DNA from: Peronospora farinosa
Lineage: Eukaryota > Oomycota > Peronosporomycetes > Peronosporales > Peronosporaceae
Assembly: GCA_947646735.1 (NCBI GenBank)
Contig: CANTFK010000006.1
Span: 59,808-123,807 of the forward strand
DNA: 64,000 nucleotides
Reading direction: 5' to 3'
Shown: piece by piece, positions 41,807 to 52,752 of the stretch
Numbering within the stretch: position 1 is the first letter of the stretch
Layout: every line of letters begins with the position of its first letter
Program-made: the position numbers and the translations under genes
Notes under the pieces: model-generated
Told to the model about the DNA's origin: nothing
What the model saw: the letters and a program-made list of their open reading frames with translations, nothing else
The model's database searches: none

Positions 41807-42947
41807 TGTGGTGAAGTGCTGTTTTTGTGATGTGGAGGTCCCAGAATCCAGTTGGATTCGGAGTGTAGACCGTGGGTCAGGGACAGGGGACCAGAGAGAC
41901 AGGGGCCTCGAAGGGGAGCGACCGTTGGAGGAGAACAATCCGCAGGACCCACCGAAGAAAATCAGTATCAGGGTACCGGTTAGCCGGTACCAAAGGGAGT
42001 TGATCATGGCCCTTCATTGATCGACCTGGCCCATCGTTGGTAGACCTGGGTCCCTCATTGATCGACCTGGGTCCCTCATTGGTCGACCCGGTCCCTCATC
42101 GTTAGACCTGGGTCCCTCATTGGTCGACCTCGGTCCCTCGTCGGTAGACCCGGTCCCTCGTTGGTAGACCTGGGTCCCTCATTGGTCGACCCGGTCCCTC
42201 ATCGGTAGACCTGGGTCCCTCATTGGTCGACCTCGGCCCCTCGGGGTTCAGCCACTCCTGACCAGTTAATACAAGGATCAGACCAGTCGACGCAAGGAAT
42301 CAGAGCTTCAGGCAAGGATAGAGTAAAGGAGTTAAAAGGATAGGACTATATTAAATACTACTCAATTTGCGATCTACGTGGCACGACTCCGTCACCCAAG
42401 AAGAACTTGCTCTAAGTTACTCACTGTTCCGGTAAGGGATATACTTTTGCCCCCCGTCGAAGACAGTTGTGTAGCGAAGTTCAAGTACGAATAGAGCTCC
42501 AGGATATATTTGGCCTGTGAGCTCGTTCGAGTAGCAACACCCCCTCAAGACCCGCTATTGGAAGCGGTCTCCCTCACCTCACGGTCCGGGATCAACGTAA
42601 AGTCCAGGTGGTTAATACCCCTGAAACAAGAAGGAAAAGGCCAGGGACGACAAGCTACCTGAAGAAGTTGGCTCTAAGCCCATTCTCGACAAGGTCGATC
42701 GAGTGGCCACCTACCGGCCCACCGAGTGAAGCATATCCACTCGAGGTCCCCCAGGTCTACCTCCCTCAAGGCAGACGTCTACATCTTCACCAAGTACTCC
42801 AAAGAGTGCAACCCGCCAGCCGACGGATACACAAGGTGAGAGAAGGTTCATACGCGGCATCGGGGTACCCCCTCCGACAGCCGGCAGTCCGGCACAGTGA
42901 GTGGTTTGGGGTCTCATCATACAATTTTGAGAACCCACTCCACCGCA
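41807..42947 (+). repeat. Element 3 3' LTR
   Basis: 1141 bp, TGTGGTGAAG...CCACCGCA, direct repeat of 21088-22302 with fewer GTCGACC repeat units. A short purine tract (GCAGGGGG) precedes it. The right flank is host DNA with the truncated gene X copy. Confidence 0.9.
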
Positions 42948-43117
42948 GCTTTAAGCAACTGACCAACGCAACCACCACCGCACGCGGAGGTAAGACGGTT
43001 TAACCACTTCTTCGCGCTGCCTAAGGGTGTGCCCGCGTAGTACGTGGCAGCTTCTTTACGAAGCGTCCGTCTACACGTGCCCTCTAGGACATGTTTTGAG
43101 ATAAATATTTCTGTTTG

Positions 43118-43813
43118 TCTTACACAGTTGTCATCAATACAAAGTCTGCAAGCGCAGGTAGCTCGCTGGAGCATCAGCCGCAAACTTATCACAATCTCGT
43201 CAATGGCATGCACGCACAGCCCCCAAGATACAAAGCGAAACGAATCCTTCAAGCTTCCATTGCGAGACGCAGGAGATGACTTGGGTGCGCACAAGATAGA
43301 TGTGCGACTTTCGATTACCGACGTGTGGCGTTGGATCTGTGAGACCCCCAATCAAAATGATCTGTCCACGGAATATACCCGCTTTGCAAACGGCATCACT
43401 GCTTATAGTAAAATCTTTCCAGACAAGCCTAAGCAAATGGAGTGGCAAAGGTACGATCAGATGACCCGATCGACGATTAACTCGGTCCACATTACTTTGT
43501 TCACAGACTTGGTGCCAGCGTACTCACGCTACTGGATGAAAAGACTAACTTATCTCAACCGGCAAGCACTCTTCATTTGCATTCGAGGTTTTCGACTACG
43601 ACGAGTAAGATACAAGCTCGACTGGTGTCGGTAATGGATCTAGTGGAACAATGGCAAGACGGGATTTTCTCTATGAATCAAGTCGACATGGCGTTAAAGA
43701 TGCTTAATGAGGTAGTAGCTTACAAGTCGAAGGATTGGAACCCGTATTCGGATCAAACCGTGCGCGACTGTCTAGAGAAGCTGACTACCTGCATCAAGAT
43801 GATCAAACCCTGA
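43118..43813 (+). pseudogene. Truncated copy of gene X
   Basis: Homologous in inverted orientation to exons 2 and 3 of the gene at 54671-56554 (shared RWICETPNQNDLSTEYTRF, FPDKPKQMEWQR, MDLVEQWQDGIFSMNQVDM). The intron between these exons is retained, so it arose by DNA duplication, not retroposition. Exon 2 has frame changes, exon 1 is absent, and the end is replaced after TCIKMI by KP-stop. The 5' truncation lies about 170 bp from the element 3 LTR. Confidence 0.8.
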
Positions 43814-44081
43814 CGGCAAATATGTCTTATTTGCCTTTAAATATTGTGTGCTTTTTACAAGCACGATTAGAATTAGTGCCAAGTGAAATAGAAGCAATGC
43901 TCTTAAGCGACTTGGCGATCTTGGTGAAACCTGTACTATATACTGTAGCTTGATTTTAGCCGCCATTCGCTGTTAAATTGATCATCTTGCTTTAATCGTT
44001 TTTAAGTTTTTTTTGTAACAGTATAGCCGCACGGCACCAATATTGACAAATGAGATAGCAAACATGTGAAGTAACAAAACT

Positions 44082-44302
44082 GGTTTAATACGTGACATTA
44101 TCTTATTATATCAAACCAAGGTTTTAATAACTTCGCTAGGAAAGGTCGGTGGAATTCGTTCTGACAGGTTATTAACTTCGCTTGTGGAGAGATCGGGTGT
44201 GCTCTCCAATACCCAGTATCGGAAAGTTTTGCGCGAGTGGGAATCGAACCCGTGACCGCTGGGTCATCAGGTCGGTAAGTAACTGCTGCACCAGGGAAAG
44301 CC
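44082..44302 (-). mobile_element. tRNA-derived SINE with 15-bp target duplications
   Basis: A 221-bp unit flanked by perfect direct repeats TGAAGTAACAAAACT (44067-44081 and 44303-44317). On the minus strand it starts with a tRNA-like head: A box TGGTGCAGCAGTTAC (about 44279-44293) and B box GGTTCGATTCC (44240-44250). A tRNA-unrelated body and an AT-rich 3' end follow. The tRNA head cannot fold fully (no closed acceptor stem), as expected for a SINE. It probably relied on a LINE machinery for insertion. Confidence 0.8.
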
Positions 44303-44628
44303 TGAAGTAACAAAACTTATTTTTTTTGGTACAGATCTCATAAAAGAGCAGGCTTACTTTAGAGCTATGAAAATATAAAGTAACGGAGGCAATAGAAGAT
44401 GCCTCCTTTACTTTATATTTCATTATAAAAAACTTAAAACATCACAATTTCTATGAATATTAGACTATCACGTTTTGTGCTACTGAAGTTGTAGCCTGTC
44501 TGTTGCAATAGTGATAGAATATTTAGCGAGTCATGTCTTTCGACTAATACTTGGGATAGAGGCGCAATAATTGACCAAACTGTAAACAATTGTATCAGTA
44601 CGGAGGAGAGACACCAATCTTTTCCACA

Positions 44629-47600
44629 CTACTCGTCTTCTTCAGCGTCGTCTTCATCGCTCGAATATTGACCATGAACATCGTAAAACGCAGTATCAGG
44701 AAGTTCTAATAAATACCCGAGATCATGAGTAGACAAAATCGACCCGTTGTCCTCTTCATCGTCAATGGCAAGAATGTGCGCCGCGTCTTCGTCACTCTCT
44801 TTGGCTTCGTCCTCTTCCTCGGAGCTCCCAGCACCTTCCGAGTCGGAACCAAAAGTCTCCTCGTCCTCGTCTTCTGTATCATCATCCTCGCCGATGTCAT
44901 CATCTTCGTGACTAGAATTCTCCTCGTCGTACTCGTCATCGTCTATTGTGTCCGAGTCATCGTCACCATCTTCTGCATCGGAGTCATCTTCAGCAGGACG
45001 CTTTCGGCCGATGTCGTAAAGACGACAAATGGAATCATTGTCATCCACGTCACCAGCATCCAAATACCGTCCTTCCACAACAGATAGCACCGTGCTCTTG
45101 GTATTCAGGCTGAGATCAAAGACAGGACGGCAAAGATCAATAGTTGTAATGTCGCGGTAGTCCCGCCCGTCCAGCACACGGAACCACGACTTGAGCTTGG
45201 CCTTCCTGCGTTCCAAGTAATCTCCCTAATGAACAACAATAGTCAGTGTCACGCCCACCCGCTAACTCGAACAAACGCAAATTACCTACCCCAGCGTATG
45301 GATAATAGGCAAACAGCACGCTACCAGAAGGAATAAACTTAATGCTGCACTTGTCCAACGCAGGCACCATTCGTAACAGCCGATATGTACGCAGATCCCA
45401 CACGGCCGAGTTGACGATCACTTCGTTGCCATTTGGGTGAAAAAATCCACAACCAACGTTGGACAACTTATCGAACTTGTACAACCCGCGTGTTGGGATA
45501 CGAGCATCCCACAACATGCCATCCGTAAGAATAGTGCCATCACAGGGCGAGAAACAACAATTGGTTTCTACACCATAACCATTGGAGCGCATTGCATCCT
45601 GTAAATTACACAACACGTTTCCTGTAGCAATATCCAGAACAACAGCACTATTGACGGTACAACCTGGCCCTCCTAATCCAGTTTCTTCTTCATTAGAGCG
45701 CGCGTCAAGTGCAACAATGCGGTCTCCGTAATGATTAAATTGAGGACGTAGACCACCCTTGAAACGCCATCGCTCTACAAGCTCATTTCTGCCATTTAAA
45801 TCCCAGAGGGCAATTTCGTTCACGGCAAGCTCCGATAGAGCCACAGCGCCTGTTATAATAAGTTGGCTTTGAGTACCCATAGACGTCAGTTCGTTGGTTT
45901 CCAAATCGACAATAGCACTTGATGCCGAATGGCAAGTCCATTCTTCCACGACTTCGTCAGACTCGATACTAAATTGGCGCAACTCTCCACCGTGATTGCC
46001 AATCAACATATTTTCCTGATCTTGGCCAAAAAATCGAGCGATGCTGACTCCATCCCATGCAAACGCCCCAATGTGTGCTCCTACAGTACGATATGGCCGG
46101 TAGCGGCTAAACACGTAGCGATCAATTCCAGCATCAGCATAATATGACGAAAATGCCGACAGCCCAAATCGATACCCCGTCCGACTACGCCGCAATAATC
46201 TACAACAAACATTTGAGTTTGATAATACAGCTGTGGGCGGATCGGAACAGCGATGCGGTGCTCCTTCGCCCAATAGCCTAAACGGTGGTACCGTCGTAAC
46301 AGGGTTAGCACACTGGCGGTGCTGCTCTCTCAAGTAATGCGTAACAATCTCATCCAACTTGCTTGTTGCAGACGTAAACACGGCTTCACCATTCGAGCTC
46401 CATCGCGTATTTATCGGAAGCTTTTGCAAAGCATCGGGGCTAGCTGTCTCCGTCACGACTCTTGGAGACATCACCGACTCGGTTGAAGCAATATCTTGAA
46501 AAATGTGCGGTCTGTGGAATGCCTGCCGTATCCTATTTTTCAATTGACTGTACGGAGCGGCTGGCTTGGAGGACTTGGCTTGTCCGTCCGCTGGTCGAAA
46601 GATTTTGAGAGGGTGTTGTGTCGAACCCGCAACATGAACATTTTTCAGCTCGGGCACAATCGACCCTGAAGATAAAACTCGCTGCAATTTCTTGGGTCGT
46701 GGTGTATCACTTAGATACCCGCTCTCACGTCGACTCAGCACAGTGGACTGAACGTCGTAGTCAACATCTGCCTGCCTCTTAACTAATATTGACCCCTTTG
46801 GATTAAAAGAAAGTGATCCCCCATTAACCACAGTTCCATCAGGCCGAGGAGGCTGTGCCTCTGCAACAACTGATACTTTTCTTGCTCTTTCAACAGGGAT
46901 CTTCGTTTCATCCACAAGTGCTGATGCAGCATGATGTAAACCTTTCGTAACTAAATGCTCATAAATCAGCCGTAGAAGCTCATCTTCGTTGTAAGAAATT
47001 TTGGTATTCGCAACTATACTTGCTTTCTCGATCTTTCGCACCGTAGGATCCGTTGCCTCGTTGATTACCACGTTGGAAGCTCGATGCGTTACGTGAGAAA
47101 TCAAGTCCAGAGCAGACTCTCGAAAACGTACATGAATATCAGCATTTTCCTCCAGGACTGGATCACTTCGAATCATATCTGACAGTAGCTGTCCGACTTG
47201 CATTTTCTCGAGAATCTGGGAAATATGTCGGTCGCGAGATAGTCCTAACAAAGCACGAGTTGACAATAATCGAATAGCATCTGCGTTTTGAACAGAGCGC
47301 TTGTAACGAAGCAGGTACACACACACTTTAATTGCATTCCGCTCACGCGCCAACTTTCGTACAGGTCTCAGCATTTTATCGTCCTTAGCCTTAGGACAGC
47401 AGTTTGAGCAGTTGTTGGGCGTAATTGTGCTCGATGCCTGATCTTCTGTGTCAAAGCTTGAGCGCTGCAACTGATCATCTTTCTTTGTTCGCATACTTCG
47501 AGCTGTCAGGGTATACTGCCGAATGTCCTTGTAAGGATGCTGCCAACAATCTTCGTGGTGAGGTGGTGATACGCAGTTGCAAAACACTCGTAGCGCATCG

Positions 47601-49606
47601 CGTACCAGCTCAGAGTCTCTAGGATTGTTGCTCATCGCAATGTCCAGCAGGATGGTCATTCCTAGCTGTTTTAACGCGCTTCCTCCATCGAGCAATACTT
47701 CTGTTGAGCACACTTCGATAGCCAAAGATGGAACCACGAGCGTCAACACCCGAAGCGAGTCCAAGCAGAACTGTGCGCGTTCTGCAGTCCATATCCGAAT
47801 AGTGGTGGAGTTTGCATCGGAGTCCGTGCTGTGCATCACTAAGCACATCATAGCTACAACCTCTAGAAGCACGAGAATACCTCGCAAATGACTCAACTTT
47901 GCCGCTGGAGGCCACATCCCATCGCCTGGACCAGTAGCTGCAGACCACGAGTTGCTGGAGTTGCCACTGGTAGCACTGAAACGATACTTTTCGTAAAATA
48001 CCATATTTGCATCGTGAGTTTTGTCGTCGAGATCAATTGCTTTTGACCACGTAATTTTTGGGACTCGTGCTGGGATACGCGATGCTGCAGTCGCCGCCGT
48101 TAACGCAGGCACGGCGTTGGACACTCTGTTCGATGGATGGTTCAACTGAGCCAGCTTTCTCCTGAGCCGATGCGTCACCAAGGCCATCTGCATGCGTACA
48201 TATTGACGCAAACACAAACACGCATCTTGTGCAAGTTGCCTTTGTGCCGAGGACTTTGGATGGTTGCCAACCCGAATAATACTGAGCACAGTGTACAAGC
48301 CGTTGTGCTTTTCAAAGTAGTCAAGAATTGCCTTGAAACCCAGGGTCAGACTGAAGAAGACCACAGCATTCTGCCTTGCACGGTCATTGGGGCTAGAAAG
48401 TAGTGCAAATGCTGCCGATAACATATTATCTGCATTCACCACAACAAGTCGTTCAATGACTGCCAATGAAGAAGCGAATCCATGAAGACACATCGACGAG
48501 CTTCGGTCTAGTAAACCCACTTGACCAGCTGCCTGCTGCAGTCTAAATACAGTGAACAGCAGATCTGCTCCTCCTGCCTCAACAAGTGAGAAAGAGAACT
48601 TCTTGTGGGCAAGAAAATGTGACGTCAGTGTCATTGTATGGGATAGCACGGCAGGATTCTTGCTATGTAGGAAAGTGATGATCGTTGTAATGATATCTTC
48701 TTTCAGTGCTGGTGCAAATATCTCCACGTACTCACCCATCGACCCCAAGCAATCTAGAGTATACAATAGCTCCAGCATTACCAAACGCTTGAAATCCTCT
48801 TCATGATGTGCAGGACTTGGCACTACAATCGATCCATCTTCGTCACAATTTTCCATACTATCGTCTTCATTGTTTACAAACGGCTGACTGGGAATCGTGG
48901 CAGCCGGCTCGTCTTCATCTGCTTCGATACCTGAGTCAGCATCATCATTCTCAGTGTAGTCATTTCCATAAGTAGCCGTGTTGCTTATATCCGAATGTTT
49001 ACGCTTGGAAAATCGTTGTGGGGCTGTCACCTTCATCGCCCCATTACTGGCTGCTTTTTTGTGGCGAGAAGTTGCAAGAGAAAGATGGTCCTGTATATAT
49101 TTAACCGCCTGCTGTCGTTCCTTTTCCAACTTGGACGCATACATTCGCGCTCTCTTGAGTAATTTTACAGGCGTCTCATTATTTACGACAGTATCCGCAA
49201 TCGATCGGTCTCGCAACCCTACCGACAACAGCCCTGTCGCATAACATCGTAATCCTGGATCGGTATCTGTCGCAAGTCCACAAACTCGCTCCAACATTTC
49301 TTCGTCAACGTCCAACATCTGTACAATTGCTCGGCTATTTACTGGCACTGTAGCCAATAACAGTCGACATGTCGCTGCTTTAACACGGTTTGTACTCAGA
49401 TCCGATAGTTTCTCTTCTAGCTAGAAAAGGAGATGGGCAATTCGTGAGGCAGTCAGTCACATTGAAGTTTCCCCATCTCTTTTAAAAAGCAACTTCAACT
49501 TCTTCTTACTTACCATTGGATAAAAACTCTTATTTCGTTCGAGTTCTTGCAATAGATTACCAATTAAGTGACCTACAAAATCACCCAGAAACAAGCCATT
49601 TAACAT
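44629..49606 (-). CDS. DCAF1: DCAF1/VprBP-like CUL4-DDB1 substrate receptor
   Basis: Best model: complement(join(44629..45225, 45290..49420, 49514..49606)), introns 64 and 93 nt with GT-AG ends, about 1606 residues (human homologue about 1500). Helical N-terminal repeats (KAATCRLLLATV, LRCYATGLLSVGL) match the DCAF1 armadillo-like region. A LisH motif (LLRLIYEHLVTKGLHHAASA) lies near residue 845. A WD40 domain follows at about 1130-1410 with two WDxR boxes (LWDAR, VWDLR) that bind DDB1. A long Asp/Glu tail closes the protein. DCAF1 recruits substrates to CUL4-DDB1 ubiquitin ligase. The 93-nt first exon given here is probably not the true start; upstream coding-like sequence shows frame conflicts. 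The frame read through the 45226-45289 intron gives a false C-terminus. Confidence 0.9.
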
Positions 49607-49963
49607 AAACAAGTCATCATTTAAATCGTTACTTTAAGTTGCTCTAAGACATCGTACCGTCGCGACGATAGGGCGACGACCGCTCCTTGCGAAATTTAGT
49701 TTCAACCTCTTCAATTGTTTCAGCAATCCTGTCATCCAGATGTTGTCATCACGAAACTACATTCCATATTAAGTTGTTTATGTACATTTTACGCACATAT
49801 TGAGCTTTGTAATAACCTCGTCATCTGAAAGTGCAACGTCCGTCTGTGTGAGCTCCTGCGACAACTGAAAGACACGCATCTCCAGAGGATCTACTAGCTC
49901 TTCTGCATTTACTATCACTGACTCGCGGTGCGAGCGCAACGGCGACGACTCCATAGACTCCAT
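49607..49963 (-). other. Candidate 5' exons of DCAF1, unresolved
   Basis: Minus-strand ORF 49778-49963 (MESMESSPLRSHRESVIV...LSDDEVITKLN) and, further on, the peptides IAETIEEVETKFRKERSS, YDVLEQLK and LNDDLFML resemble the DCAF1 N-terminal helices preceding KAATCRLLL. They lie in three different frames without obvious splice sites, so either small introns are missed, the sequence has indels, or the N-terminus is damaged. A diverged copy of the first piece lies at 8338-8578. Confidence 0.5.
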
Positions 49964-50236
49964 ATTCTTTTTTCTCCTTTTCCACCGTTAAACTGTCGCG
50001 GATTGGCTAAAATTCAATGCCACATACATCTACATGGTAAACTAATAGTCAAATAATACCGGCAATACACAAAATCAGGTGCAATCACTTAAAAAGGTCT
50101 TGTTACTTCATTCTTGATAACTTTCCATGTCTTGTTACTTCATTCTTGATAACTTTCCATAAATTTACTTTTCAGTTATGATGGCAAGTGATTGTAAATA
50201 AACGGTAGCAACTTTTTTTCTTTATTGATCTCTTTA

Positions 50237-50252
50237 CTCATTCGACAATTGT
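50237..50252 (+). promoter_or_regulatory. Oomycete Inr/FPR-like core promoter of CRN copy B
   Basis: CTCATTCGACAATTGT, seven nucleotides before the ATG at 50259, matches the oomycete start-site consensus. It lies in the roughly 295-bp divergent spacer shared with the DCAF1 5' end, so a bidirectional promoter is possible. Confidence 0.6.
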
Positions 50253-50258
50253 GACAAG

Positions 50259-52652
50259 ATGGTGCACGTTACTATAGTCTGTGCGATAATTGGCAAGGGA
50301 AACGTGTTTAGTGTCGAGATTGACGATGCGCAGTCGATGTACTACTTGAGACAGGCAATTGAGGAACAATACGAAGAGATTACAAGCCGATGGGATCGAC
50401 TGCAGTTTTTTCTGGCAAAGAGAGACGGCAAATGGCTTTCTACAGATGATTCCGATGTAGCTGCTGTGCATAGCGGAGATGTTCCTGAGTCACTGGAAGC
50501 CTTGTTATTTGAAAAAATTGATGATAAAGATGATATTTGTAATGTTTTTGTACCGGCTCCACGTACGAAGGAGATTCACGTGTTAGTAAAGATCTGCTCG
50601 GGAGAATATATCAAACTGAAAGATTCTAAATATACGAGTCGGATGAATGAATTAAAATACTACCGTGATCGAGGAGAATGTATTCGACGTAATTGTGGCG
50701 ACTACTGTGACCAGATCCTGAACAAAATTGATAACTTATACGAGTTTCCAGTTCATCCAATGCCGTTCATATGTGTGGCAGCTTCATCAGGTATGGGAAA
50801 AACACAGCTTGCCTTTGCTTTGGGGGGACGGCGGCCGTGGTTTTACTGGCCTGCAATTAGCCTTGGAGAGGGTTCACAATTAATTTATCTAAACTTTTGC
50901 TCATTTTCGAGAGAATTCAACAGCTTTACGCGGAAAGATGATCCAATGAAGAAGCCTGAGGAGGACATCCTTGACACTACATCCGAAATTTACGAGAGTG
51001 AGCATTTATGGACGTACGGATTCATTCGAGCGTTGCTGGAGCACTGCAACTCGAAAAACAATCGACCCGCACAAATGATTTGCTTTGAGGAAGAAACATC
51101 GCTTTATGTGGAGAAGTGTAGTCGTAACTCTGTCGTTGCAGCTCGTAAAAGAATGGGAAAGAATGCGGTGCCATTTTTCATTCTGGATGAAATGTCGGAA
51201 TTGTATGGAGGTAGGAACAAGGTGGCGTTTCAGCGTAACGTCTTTCGTGCGTGTGGTTTGGTCGTGATTGTAATGGGCACCGATGCCAATATTACTAAAC
51301 TGGCTAGCCATTATAAAACGGAAAAGTGGATGACGCTTTTTGCTCGTTTGCCACCGTATCAGCCTATGGATTTGGTGAACGAAGAGAAACAGGCTGCTTG
51401 GATACGAATGAAAGAACAGTATCCTGTCCTCATGGACATTGTGGTAAATTCGCGGGGGAGATTTGACAAGTATTTCGTGGACAAAGTGGCGGAATTTGCG
51501 ATGAAGGGTGAGAGTGTCAACCTGTGCGATTTGCTGAATAATGCATTTGACTACGTTGGCAACAGTACATACAATGGAAAAGGTTTCATGTATAAAAAAG
51601 ATGGAAAGGATGCCCACCTAATGGCGACAGCGTACACGAACGTTGACCATGAATCTCGCATTTACACCGTGCCCGAGCCACGGCCGAAAAAGAGGAAATT
51701 TGCCGGTGTGGTGGGGACGCAATGTATGCATGTGCACTTTGCAAACTTAGTGGAAGACCAGCATATTGATGTGATGCTTTTAGAAGGTAAGTTGAACGTT
51801 GATGGTGTACACTGGGAACCACGTTGTTGTTTTCCGAAAGTCGAGGAGGACGTTCTGCTCTATCTCGCGGTGGTTGGTGGAAAAGATAGTCTGGGCGACG
51901 CCAATCGTTATAAGTATAAGTATTCAGCCATGCGTATGTTCTCGAAAGGAAAGAAACACATAACTCAGGATAACGGACACGCTCTGAGCAGTGATTTTAT
52001 AACGTTCGAGAATATGCTCGCTCAAGCGATTTTCTGTGCATCGCGAAGAAATGGGGTGCGAGGCATTCCGTTCAAAGACTTTTTTTATGGGCTGCTGGGT
52101 GAGTTTCAAAACGAGTTCAAGTGGATGAAAATGATCATGAGCGACACACGTGAAAGTGTTGGTGTCACCGAGTTAGTTGCCGGGTATAGCAATCTGACAG
52201 CATTGCCAGACACGATGATTCCTTTTTTGGCTCCACCCAATGCGACGTGGCCACGATTCATTGTCGAGACGCGTGATCGTGGATGCAACTTTGGTCACTT
52301 GATTCGAGCTACGAATAAGGACGTGTACGTGCTAAACATGGAGAACGAAGATGGGGTGCTACCTTTTCTTTGCGTAAGCAAGTATTGGGACCAGAAGTTG
52401 CACATCGGAATGATGAAAGAGATCATTTTAGGGTTGAATTCTGCGTGGAAGGAGAAGTGGGCGCTCGTTTTGGTGTTTTGTATGAAGATGACGGACATTC
52501 GTTTGAACTGGGAAGACAAAAGTATTGGCTGTGTCAAGATTAGCTGCCAAAATGGTCGTGTTGATTGGATTTTCCAACCAATTGCAGGACATGAGAAGAA
52601 ATTGGTAGTCGTGATGGAAATGGGTCCTTTGCCTATTTTTAATCAGTCGTAA
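50259..52652 (+). CDS. Crinkler (CRN) family effector with P-loop NTPase domain (copy B)
   Basis: 797 residues, single exon, with the same header (FFLAKRDGKWL, IHVLVKI) and P-loop (SSGMGKTQ) as copy A. Compared with copy A there are nine substitutions (for example PFL/PVL near residue 389, PRCRF/PRCCF, DNRH/DNGH) and AGS replaced by Y; all are in the C-terminal half. Six of the nine change charge or polarity. Both copies are full length, so both may be expressed. It is divergent from DCAF1 and 100 bp upstream of METTL18 on the same strand. Confidence 0.92.
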   Translation: MVHVTIVCAIIGKGNVFSVEIDDAQSMYYLRQAIEEQYEEITSRWDRLQFFLAKRDGKWLSTDDSDVAAVHSGDVPESLEALLFEKIDDKDDICNVFVPAPRTKEIHVLVKICSGEYIKLKDSKYTSRMNELKYYRDRGECIRRNCGDYCDQILNKIDNLYEFPVHPMPFICVAASSGMGKTQLAFALGGRRPWFYWPAISLGEGSQLIYLNFCSFSREFNSFTRKDDPMKKPEEDILDTTSEIYESEHLWTYGFIRALLEHCNSKNNRPAQMICFEEETSLYVEKCSRNSVVAARKRMGKNAVPFFILDEMSELYGGRNKVAFQRNVFRACGLVVIVMGTDANITKLASHYKTEKWMTLFARLPPYQPMDLVNEEKQAAWIRMKEQYPVLMDIVVNSRGRFDKYFVDKVAEFAMKGESVNLCDLLNNAFDYVGNSTYNGKGFMYKKDGKDAHLMATAYTNVDHESRIYTVPEPRPKKRKFAGVVGTQCMHVHFANLVEDQHIDVMLLEGKLNVDGVHWEPRCCFPKVEEDVLLYLAVVGGKDSLGDANRYKYKYSAMRMFSKGKKHITQDNGHALSSDFITFENMLAQAIFCASRRNGVRGIPFKDFFYGLLGEFQNEFKWMKMIMSDTRESVGVTELVAGYSNLTALPDTMIPFLAPPNATWPRFIVETRDRGCNFGHLIRATNKDVYVLNMENEDGVLPFLCVSKYWDQKLHIGMMKEIILGLNSAWKEKWALVLVFCMKMTDIRLNWEDKSIGCVKISCQNGRVDWIFQPIAGHEKKLVVVMEMGPLPIFNQS

Positions 52653-52752
52653 CAACGTTTCTCTTTATCGTTGTTTACACTTGAGCTTACATAAGTAAAT
52701 ATTGAGGTTTTTTTAATGAACCATTTCGTCCATCCGTCAGCCATTGTTCGTC

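Larger units (their letters stand above)
21088..42947 (+). mobile_element. Element 3: large Ty3/Gypsy element with dual RNase H, chromodomain and antisense ORF
   Basis: Bounded by direct LTRs 21088-22302 and 41807-42947 with TGTGGTG...(C)ACCACA-type inverted termini. Internal order on the plus strand is gag, PR, RT, RNase H, a second RNase H, IN, GPF/Y and chromodomain, followed by an ORF on the opposite strand. It is interrupted at 29443/39024 by element 4. LTRs are about 96-97% alike by eye and pol catalytic residues are retained, but several stops and single-base frameshifts are present. The flanks (AATAA left, GCTTT right) do not form a target duplication. Confidence 0.92.

Noticed and set aside
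44229..44302. A functional tRNA gene on the minus strand
   Set aside because: A and B boxes are good, but the acceptor and anticodon stems do not close, and 15-bp target duplications show it is the head of a SINE.
44725..45087. A hydrophobic 120-codon plus-strand ORF resembling a membrane protein
   Set aside because: It is the complement of the Asp/Glu-rich DCAF1 tail; GAY/GAR codons read as Val/Ile/Phe/Leu on the other strand.
45137..45289. DCAF1 C-terminus read straight through (…VGNLRLFELAGGR…HYNY)
   Set aside because: The segment is a 64-nt GT-AG intron followed by wrong-frame reading; splicing into 45225-44629 gives the conserved ITTIDLCRPVFDL and acidic tail.
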